Source: JAICMB01 sp035295125 (GTDB taxonomy: Bacteria; Acidobacteriota; Terriglobia; Bryobacterales; Bryobacteraceae). Taken from it: DNA of 14,214 nucleotides. Under the pieces are notes generated by a model, which did no database searches, was not told the origin of the DNA, and was given only the letters and a program-made list of their open reading frames with translations. Below are positions 8,090 to 14,214 of the stretch, one piece after another (within the stretch, counting starts at the first letter, position 1; each line of letters opens with the position of its first letter). Location of the stretch: the NCBI GenBank assembly GCA_035295125.1, contig DATGJP010000099.1, positions 1 through 14,214 of the forward strand, in the 5' to 3' direction. The position numbers and the translations under genes were made by a program.

Positions 8090-8193
8090 ACTGTTCTCTT
8101 AAACGTGAATCCCAGCCGATCCGTTGAGATGGGTTTTCTTAGTTTCTTGACGTAATCCAGGATGGTACTCGAGTTGCCGTTTAGAATCTTTAT
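8090..8193. promoter_or_regulatory. Divergent promoter region between the two ADOP permeases
   Basis: These 104 bp serve both permease genes. On the plus strand TAGAAT at 8182-8187 resembles a -10 box and ends only 6 nt before the ATG at 8194; no ribosome site is visible. This would fit a leaderless or near-leaderless message, though no good -35 is spaced correctly (TTGACG at 8147-8152 is too far). A perfect 8-bp palindrome ACTCGAGT lies at 8167-8174 and could be an operator half or chance. I see no regulator gene such as PadR nearby. Confidence 0.3.
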
Positions 8194-10659
8194 ATGCCGA
8201 CGTTCACAAAGGATATAGGGTTCGGATTGCGGGTCCTGCGGCGCAGCCCCTGGTTCACGGCCATCGTAGTTCTTACGCTCGGCCTGGGCATCGCGGTGAA
8301 CACGACTGTGTTCAGTTGGATCAATTCCGTCCTGCTGCACCCCTTTCCCGGCGTCGGTGATCCACAGGAACTCGCCCTCATTGAGACCGTGACCCCCAAC
8401 GGGGAGTACCTGGTCAACACCTCCGTTCTCGATTACATCGAATATCGGGAGAATCTGAAGCTGGTCTCCGGAGTGGCCCTTGGGCGATTCACGCCTTTAA
8501 GCATCGGGGACAAAGGAAACACGACGCGCGCATGGGCGGAACTCGTCTCCCCAAACTTCTTCGATTTGCTGAAGGTGAAGCCCGTGCTAGGCCGCGCGTT
8601 TCTGCCCGAAGAGGTCCGCCAGGAAGGCGGCGCTCCGGTTGCCGTCATCAGCTATGGCATGTGGCAGGCGCGGTTTGGCGGCAGCCCGGGTGTCCTGGGC
8701 AAAACGATCCGTTTGAACCGGCACGAGTTGACCATAATCGGCGTCGCCCCGCGTGGGTTCCACGGGTCGCTGGCCGGTGTGGTTTTCGACGTGTGGGCGC
8801 CGTCCACGATGGCCACGGCAATGGGCACCGGCGGCGGTACACTGCACTATCGCGGGACACGCGACCAGACCTCCACGATCGTGCGGCTGAAGCCTGGAGT
8901 CACGGTGGAGCAGGCGCGCGCGGAAGTCAGTGCGCTGGGAAAACGGCTTGCGGCGCTCTACCCGGACACCAATCGTGGTATCGACCTCACCGTAACGCCG
9001 TTGTGGAACGGACATCTCGGCGCCCAGGGCATATTGCTTCAACCGCTCCGCATCCTGATGATGCTTTCGGTGCTCCTGTTGTTGATCGTTTGCGCGAACG
9101 TTGCCAACCTGCTGCTGGCCCGCGCCGTCTCCCGGCAGAGCGAATTCGGCATTCGCTTGGCGCTGGGCGCCAGGCGTTCCCGTCTTGCAATGCAACTTCT
9201 AGTCGAGACGCTGCTGCTGAGCGCTGCGGGCGCGGTAGCGGGTATTGCGCTGGTTGCGGGGCTGCGCATGGGACAGGCGCTCTCGTTCGTGATCCCCGTC
9301 GCTGACGTTCCGCTGGATTTCGGCGGCGGACTAAACCTTCCCACCCTCGGCTTCGTGCTGCTCATTACCGTGCTCACGACCCTGCTATCCGGCACGGTTC
9401 CGGCCCTGCTGATAGCGCGCTCCGATCTGAATGAAATTCTGAAAGAGGGCGGCCGCAACAAAGGCGCCGGGCGCGGCTCGCACCGGCTGCGCGGCCTGCT
9501 CGTGATCGGCGAAATGGCCCTGGTTATGGTGGCGCTGATCGGCGCCGGGCTTTTCCATCGCAGCTTTCAGAACGCCCGCGCCATCGAGCCGGGGTTTGAC
9601 CGGACCAATATCTCCGTCTCGCAGTTCTATCTCTCCTATGCCGGCTACTCGGCGCGGGAGCAGCGGGATTTCTGCCGCAACCTCCGCGAGCGGTTGGAAT
9701 CGAAGCCGGGCGTGCTGGGCGTGACCTACTCGGACACCATTCCGATGTCCACAGCTTCCGGGGCCGGTTCCACACCGTGGCACAAGCTCGATGTCGAAGG
9801 GTACGTACCAGCGCCCACGGAGCAGATGATGATCCACCGCGCCACGATACCGCCCGGCTACTTCAACCTACTTGGCATCCGGGTGCTCGACGGCCGCGAT
9901 TTCACGGAAAAAGATACGGCTGAGGAGCCCATGGTGATCATTGTCAACGAGACCTTCGCCAATCGTTTCTTCCACGGTAGAAATCCGATCGGCCGCAAGG
10001 TTCGTTGCGAAGGTAACCTGGCCACCGTCGTCGGACTGGCCAGGGACAGCAAATATCACACGCCGATCGAAGGCCCGACTCCATTCTTTTACATTCCGTT
10101 CCGCCAATGGTTCGCGCCCGGTCTCAATTTTACGATCTTCATCAAGTCGGCCGGCGACCCGCTACTGCTGACACCGGTGCTGCGCCGGGAGGCTCTGGCG
10201 CTCAACCAGGACGCGGTCTTCACCACAAGGCTGTTGTCCGACGCCACCGCCGGCTCACTCTTTGCGCAGCACATCGCGGCCAGCCTCTTGACGGTGGTCA
10301 GCGGCATTTCGCTGCTGCTGGCGGCGATCGGCTTGTATAGCGTCATGAGCTACGCCGTGAGTCAGCGGACGCAGGAAATGGGAATCCGCATGGCGCTGGG
10401 CGCAAGACCAGGCGACGTGCTCAGATTAGTGCTGCGGGAAGGACTTCTCATGACCATTCCCGGGCTGGTGGCCGGAAGCCTCATCGCCCTGGCTGCGGCC
10501 CGCATCGTCAGCGGAATGCTGGTGAATATCAGCCCTTCCGATCCCCTCACATTCGCGTTGGCAGCCGTTTTCCTCGGTGTGGTGGCTGCGCTGGCCAGTT
10601 ACCTGCCGGCGCTGCGGGCCACGCATGTGGATCCGGTGGTCGCGCTTCGCAATGAGTAG
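8194..10659 (+). CDS. ADOP-type MacB/FtsX-like permease
   Basis: This 821-residue protein has the same duplicated architecture as its divergent neighbour but is clearly a different paralogue. Order: N-terminal helix (about 20-47, LTLGLGIAVNTTVFSWINSV), first extracytoplasmic domain (50-275), three-helix FtsX block (about 285-408, including LLLARAVSRQSEFGIRLALG), and the typical linker DLNEILKEGGR (411-421). Then come a helix at about 435-455, a second extracytoplasmic domain (460-690), and the closing FtsX block (695-815) with QEMGIRMALGARPGDVLRLVLREG and the family-typical end HVDPVVALRNE. The segment VVGLARDSKYHTPIEGPTPFFYIPF is typical of the family's second periplasmic domain. No ATPase is encoded in the window. 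Known relatives are MacB-type mechanotransmission permeases; substrate and role of ADOP members are not established. The start at 8194 places the family N-terminus correctly, although it has no Shine-Dalgarno match. Confidence 0.92.
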   Translation: MPTFTKDIGFGLRVLRRSPWFTAIVVLTLGLGIAVNTTVFSWINSVLLHPFPGVGDPQELALIETVTPNGEYLVNTSVLDYIEYRENLKLVSGVALGRFTPLSIGDKGNTTRAWAELVSPNFFDLLKVKPVLGRAFLPEEVRQEGGAPVAVISYGMWQARFGGSPGVLGKTIRLNRHELTIIGVAPRGFHGSLAGVVFDVWAPSTMATAMGTGGGTLHYRGTRDQTSTIVRLKPGVTVEQARAEVSALGKRLAALYPDTNRGIDLTVTPLWNGHLGAQGILLQPLRILMMLSVLLLLIVCANVANLLLARAVSRQSEFGIRLALGARRSRLAMQLLVETLLLSAAGAVAGIALVAGLRMGQALSFVIPVADVPLDFGGGLNLPTLGFVLLITVLTTLLSGTVPALLIARSDLNEILKEGGRNKGAGRGSHRLRGLLVIGEMALVMVALIGAGLFHRSFQNARAIEPGFDRTNISVSQFYLSYAGYSAREQRDFCRNLRERLESKPGVLGVTYSDTIPMSTASGAGSTPWHKLDVEGYVPAPTEQMMIHRATIPPGYFNLLGIRVLDGRDFTEKDTAEEPMVIIVNETFANRFFHGRNPIGRKVRCEGNLATVVGLARDSKYHTPIEGPTPFFYIPFRQWFAPGLNFTIFIKSAGDPLLLTPVLRREALALNQDAVFTTRLLSDATAGSLFAQHIAASLLTVVSGISLLLAAIGLYSVMSYAVSQRTQEMGIRMALGARPGDVLRLVLREGLLMTIPGLVAGSLIALAAARIVSGMLVNISPSDPLTFALAAVFLGVVAALASYLPALRATHVDPVVALRNE

Positions 10660-10665
10660 TGGTCT

Positions 10666-11286
10666 CTAGCCGAACCGTTGCCGCAAGCAACTACAAAACG
10701 CGCGCCGTCTTAATGTAGTCCAGGTTCGGAAAGTGGTTTGTGAGGTAGTCGTTACCCTGCACCGGAGCTTGCCCTGGTCGGGAGCCTCCCCATACTCGCC
10801 GTTCAGGTTGTCCACTACCTCCATCCCCTGCACAACACGCCCAAACGGCGCAAACCCCTGGGCGTCGAGTTTCGTATTGTCGTCGTAATTGATAAACACC
10901 TGAGTTGTGCGAGTGGCCGGCCCCGATGTTGCGAAAGTGATGGTGCCGCGCGTGTTGCTCTGCTTTACCGGATCGTCGGGAATCCGAAGCTGATACCAGT
11001 AGTCCATCACATCCGGCTTGCCGTTGATCCCGAACTGCACTACGAAGCCCTTCAAGACGCGGAAGAAACGGTTGCCATCGAAGAACTTCTTCTTCGCCAG
11101 CTCATAAAACCGGTCCGCTCCGAGGGGCGCCCAATCCTTGTGTACTTCCACCGTAAAAGAACCCTTGGTGGTGTCGAACTGCACCCGATAGACGTCGGGC
11201 GCTTTGCCGACGTCCTCCACCTGCTTCCTGGCGCAGGCAGCGAGCAAGAGCGCTACCACGATCGTCATCCACAGGAAATTCCTCAT
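10666..11286 (-). pseudogene. Lipoprotein cyclophilin-type peptidyl-prolyl isomerase, frameshifted near 3' end
   Basis: From the ATG at 11286 the protein begins MRNFLWMTIVVALLLAAC, a lipoprotein signal with lipobox LAAC and Cys18 as lipidation site, so it should be membrane-anchored outside the cytoplasm. The cyclophilin domain follows: FDTTKGSFTVEVH, ADRFYELA, FFRVLKGFVVQFG (the catalytic Arg is kept, the usual preceding His is Phe), GTITFAT, TTQVFINYDDN, and FAPFGRVVQGMEVVDNL. After EAPDQGKLR the frame becomes nonsense (CRVTTTSQTTFRTW). In the shifted frame the expected family ending appears at once, QGNDYLTNHFPNLDYIKTARVL, with a stop at 10691-10693. Adding one base between 10760 and 10765 restores a normal 198-residue protein. 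This is either a sequencing/assembly error or a recent mutation; most of the fold would survive. ATG 11286 overlaps the polA stop as ATGA, so translation is probably coupled. The in-frame TTG at 11301 is a less likely start. Confidence 0.85.
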
Positions 11287-13877
11287 TTCGCGTCTCGCCA
11301 ATTGTCCCCAACTCCGGTATCGACCACCAACGGCACGTTCAATTTGTGGACGTTCTCCATCTCCTGCTTCACGAGTTGCGCCGCTTCTTCGACCTCTTCG
11401 GGCGGCGACTCGAGCACCAGTTCGTCATGGACCTGGAGCAGCATTCGGGTCTTGAGCTTGCGCTCCTCAAGAATGGCGTCCAGGCGGATCATCGCCAGCT
11501 TGATCAGGTCTGCGGCCGTCCCCTGTAACGGCGTGTTGACCGCGGTCCTTTCGGCGAATCCCCGCGCGTTCGGATTGCGGCTATTAATATCGGGAATCGG
11601 CCGCTTCCGCCCGAACAACGTCCGCGCGACGCCGCTCCCCCGCACCTCCGCGATCGTCGCGTCGAGCCACCGCCGCACACCCTTGTTCAGCTCGAAGTAA
11701 CTGTGGATGTACTCCTCGGCTTCCTTGCGCTCGATTCCGAGGGTTGCCGCCAGGCCAAACGGCGTCTGGCCATACACGATTCCGAAATTCACCGCCTTCG
11801 CCCGCCGCCGCATCTCCGGCGTCACCATCAGCGGACCGACGCGAAACACCTCCGCTGCCGTCCGTGTGTGTATGTCCTCGCCGCGCCGGAACGCTTCCAC
11901 CAGCAGCGGGTCGCCCGACATGTGGGCCAGTAGCCGCAGCTCGATTTGAGAGTAATCCGCCACAACCAGCTTCCATCCTTCATTGGGAACAAACGCCGCT
12001 CGAATTTCGCGGCCCAGCTCCGTCTTGATCGGGATGTTCTGAAGATTGGGATTGGAGGACGACAGCCGCCCCGTGGCAGCCCCTGCCTGGTTGAACGTCG
12101 TGTGCAGACGTCCGGTGTAAGGATCGATCAGCAGCGGAAGCGCGTCGACATAGGTGCCCTTTAACTTCGACAACTGCCGGTACTCCAGCACTTTCCTCGC
12201 GATCTCATGTTCTTCAGCCAGCGACTCCAGCACATCGGCCGCGGTTGAAATCGTCTTTCCCTTGCCATAACGAACCGGCGCCGGAAGGTTCAAATCCTCA
12301 AACAGCACCTTGCCGAGCTGTTGCGGTGAATTGATGTTGAACGGCTTGCCCGCGAGGTCGAAAATCTCCTTCGACAAACGCTGAAGCTCCGTATCCATGC
12401 GTTCCCCGAGCGACCCCAACGCCGCCGGTTCAATGCGAATACCGGTCCGCTCCATGCGCGCCAGCGTGTAGCTCAGCGGCAGATCGATGGTGCGATATAC
12501 CTCACGCAACTCCTGCGTATCGACATCAGTCGAGAACCGTTCCGCCAGGGTCAGCGAACAGTCGGCCTGCTGCTCCGCCGCCGCCGAAAGACGGCGGTCG
12601 AGCAGCCGCGCCGCAAGCGACTCGGCGGAACAACCACCCGGATCGGCCGATAGCAAAAAGGCGTACAGCATCACATCGTGCGTGAATCCACGCGCGTCGA
12701 TGCCATACTTCTGGAGCGCCAGCACCACGCTCTTCACATCGTGCGCGATCTTCTTGCGCTCCTCGCTTTCGAGCAGCGTGCGTGCGACATCCAGATATTC
12801 CGTCGAGAAAGCCCGCGCCTCGCCCGGCTTCCACGCAATTCCGACCATCGTGAGCGGCAGTTCCTGCTCGCCGGCGGCATGTACCGCCACCGCGACCGCG
12901 GCTTCGGCTGGGATCGCGTCAACATACGCCTGCAGATCCTCCCGCGTCGTGATTGTCTGATAATCGCGCGTGTGCGAGTCGTCCAACGGCCCGACTTCCT
13001 TCAGCAGGCTGGTGAACTCCAGTTCCTTGTAAATCCCTCGCAGTTCCGTGATGTCCGGCTCGTTTGTCGTAAGCCCCTGAAGCTCGAATTCGATCGGAAC
13101 CGAAGTATCGATGGTCGCCAGCTTCTTGCTCAGCAGAATCTGGTCCCGGTTTGCAACCAGGCTCTCGCGATACATCTTCCGCTCCACTTCCGCCGCGTGC
13201 TCGATGGCCGCTTCCACCGACCCGAACCGCGTGATCAGATCCTTCGCGCCTTTCTCGCCAATTCCCGGCGCCCCCGGAATATTATCGATCGAATCCCCCA
13301 TCAGCGCCAGCAGATCGGCTACCTGGCTCGGCTTCACGCCCATGAAGACCTCGGCCCGCAGCGGATCGTACCAGGCGTCATCCTTGGCGGGATTGTACAT
13401 CTGGACGCGCTCGTCGACGAGCTGCAGCATGTCCTTGTCGCTCGATACGATCACCACGTCGACATCCGCCGACGCCCGCCGGGCAATCGCGCCGATCACG
13501 TCGTCGGCCTCAAATCCCTCGTACTGCAGAATCGGAATGCGCAGAGCGTCCAGGATCCGGCGGATGTACGGAATCTGCTCGCCGAGGTCGGCCGGCATCT
13601 CCGTGCGATTGGCTTTGTATTCGGCGTAACTCTCGTCGCGAAACGTCTTCCCGACGCTTTCGAATACCGCCGCGACATATTCCGGCTTGTAATCAGTCCG
13701 GAGCTTCCGCAGCATGTTGTGAAAAATGTAAATGGCTTCCGTCGACACCCCGGCCGAAGTGCGCATCGGCGGCGCCTTGGTTCGCGCCCTGGCATGATAC
13801 GCGCGGAAGATGAACCCAAAGCTGTCGATCAGAAACAGGCGCGGACGGGCGCGGCTCTTGGAGGTCGCTTGTCTCAC
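11283..13877 (-). CDS. polA: DNA polymerase I
   Basis: This 864-residue enzyme fills gaps and removes RNA primers in replication and repair. Residues 13-295 form the 5'-nuclease (FLIDSFGFIFRAYHA, EADDVIGA at 123-130, SSDKDMLQLV, LALMGDSIDNIPG, and the helix-hairpin GIGEKGAKDLI). Residues about 310-455 occupy the 3'-5' exonuclease position but lack the catalytic carboxylates: the DxE motif is replaced by AVAVHAAG, the NLKYD Asp by Ser (HDVKS), and the YAxED Asp by Gln (AEQQAD). Proofreading should therefore be absent, as in several other bacterial Pol I enzymes. The polymerase domain, about 460-864, is complete: motif A DYSQIELR with Asp641, O-helix RRAKAVNFGIVYG (Lys694, Phe698), and motif C VHDE with Asp818. 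The best start is GTG at 13877; GGGAG just upstream is too close for an ideal ribosome site, but no better in-frame start exists. Its stop overlaps the isomerase start. Confidence 0.97.
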   Translation of the reverse strand: MRQATSKSRARPRLFLIDSFGFIFRAYHARARTKAPPMRTSAGVSTEAIYIFHNMLRKLRTDYKPEYVAAVFESVGKTFRDESYAEYKANRTEMPADLGEQIPYIRRILDALRIPILQYEGFEADDVIGAIARRASADVDVVIVSSDKDMLQLVDERVQMYNPAKDDAWYDPLRAEVFMGVKPSQVADLLALMGDSIDNIPGAPGIGEKGAKDLITRFGSVEAAIEHAAEVERKMYRESLVANRDQILLSKKLATIDTSVPIEFELQGLTTNEPDITELRGIYKELEFTSLLKEVGPLDDSHTRDYQTITTREDLQAYVDAIPAEAAVAVAVHAAGEQELPLTMVGIAWKPGEARAFSTEYLDVARTLLESEERKKIAHDVKSVVLALQKYGIDARGFTHDVMLYAFLLSADPGGCSAESLAARLLDRRLSAAAEQQADCSLTLAERFSTDVDTQELREVYRTIDLPLSYTLARMERTGIRIEPAALGSLGERMDTELQRLSKEIFDLAGKPFNINSPQQLGKVLFEDLNLPAPVRYGKGKTISTAADVLESLAEEHEIARKVLEYRQLSKLKGTYVDALPLLIDPYTGRLHTTFNQAGAATGRLSSSNPNLQNIPIKTELGREIRAAFVPNEGWKLVVADYSQIELRLLAHMSGDPLLVEAFRRGEDIHTRTAAEVFRVGPLMVTPEMRRRAKAVNFGIVYGQTPFGLAATLGIERKEAEEYIHSYFELNKGVRRWLDATIAEVRGSGVARTLFGRKRPIPDINSRNPNARGFAERTAVNTPLQGTAADLIKLAMIRLDAILEERKLKTRMLLQVHDELVLESPPEEVEEAAQLVKQEMENVHKLNVPLVVDTGVGDNWRDAK

Positions 13878-13935
13878 TTCTCCCAGCTTACGCCGCGTCC
13901 GTCGTTCGGGTGCGATACTGGCGTCGGATGGGCGG

Positions 13936-14214
13936 ATGATCCTCTACACCATCGGACACTCGACTCGTCCCATTGAAGAACTCATCGCAATTCTTGAGGC
14001 GCACGGCATCCGCGGGCTCGTCGACATTCGCACCGTCCCACGGTCTCGCCATAACCCGCAGTTCGACCGCGCCAACCTGCCGTCGAGCCTCGAGGCGGCG
14101 GGCATAGCCTATCAGCACATGCCGGGTTTGGGAGGCTTGCGCAAGCCCCGGCCGGATTCGGGCAACCAGGGCTGGCGCAACACCTCCTTCCGCGGCTACG
14201 CCGATTACATGCAG
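13936..14214 (+). CDS. DUF488 family protein, 5' part only
   Basis: An open frame from ATG 13936 runs without a stop for 93 codons to the window end. It shows the DUF488 hallmarks: TIGHS at residues 5-9, DIRTVPRSRHNPQF at 30-43, an LGGLR stretch at about 65-69, and FRGYADYM at the edge. DUF488 proteins are small cytosolic proteins of about 150-190 residues, so roughly half is present. Their biochemical role is not established. It is divergent from polA with only 58 bp between the two starts, so both promoters must be compact or overlapping. The GGATGGGCGG upstream of the ATG is a mediocre ribosome site. It is cut by the window edge, not by mutation. Confidence 0.88.
   Translation, partial: MILYTIGHSTRPIEELIAILEAHGIRGLVDIRTVPRSRHNPQFDRANLPSSLEAAGIAYQHMPGLGGLRKPRPDSGNQGWRNTSFRGYADYMQ

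Noticed and set aside
10677..10691. GTTGC/GCAAC inverted repeat between the convergent permease and isomerase genes as a bidirectional terminator
   Set aside because: The stem is only 5 bp with no T-tract on either side, and it lies inside the frameshifted reading frame.
12678..13976. 432-codon plus-strand open frame opposite polA
   Set aside because: It is a shadow of polA on the other strand with arginine/histidine-rich, motif-free sequence.

Overview
The window looks like chromosomal DNA of a GC-rich member of the Acidobacteriota, probably a Solibacter/Bryobacter-type lineage. This is an inference. It rests on two full-length MacB/FtsX-type permeases of the acidobacterial duplicated orphan permease (ADOP) architecture, a large secreted TPR protein, a CpxRA-like two-component pair, and roughly 60% GC in sampled coding stretches. 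No rRNA, tRNA, CRISPR array, transposase or complete mobile element is visible.

Layout, left to right. Positions 1-685 are compositionally different (hand-sampled lines about 40-55% GC). They hold a short DUF3800-like gene (minus) that ends early and an intergenic stretch with two small inverted repeats. At about 685 this block meets a CPBP-family membrane protease gene (minus, 683-1489) that is cut off inside its second catalytic motif, so the left edge looks like a rearrangement or insertion junction. Upstream of that gene on the same strand is a signal-peptide-bearing TPR protein (1548-3596). A 127-bp divergent intergenic region separates it from a plus-strand CpxR-like response regulator (3724-4404) and CpxA-like histidine kinase (4408-5820). 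The kinase end overlaps by 59 bp, tail to tail, the end of a minus-strand ADOP permease (5762-8089). A 104-bp divergent region separates that from a second, plus-strand ADOP permease (8194-10659). A minus-strand unit follows: polA (starting at 13877) runs into a lipoprotein cyclophilin-type prolyl isomerase through an ATGA overlap at 11283-11286. The isomerase gene has a clear one-base frameshift near its 3' end (about 10760-10765). Divergent from polA, a DUF488 gene starts at 13936 and runs off the right edge.

Functionally the middle of the window has an envelope theme: a secreted TPR scaffold, an intramembrane protease relic, an envelope-stress-type two-component system, two permeases with large extracytoplasmic domains, and an extracytoplasmic prolyl isomerase. 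Only the kinase/regulator pair and the polA/isomerase pair have gene spacing that strongly suggests co-expression. I found no convincing undescribed multi-gene system. The observations most worth checking are the left junction with its two truncated genes, the isomerase frameshift, the kinase C-terminal tail encoded antisense to the permease end, and the loss of all proofreading residues in PolA.
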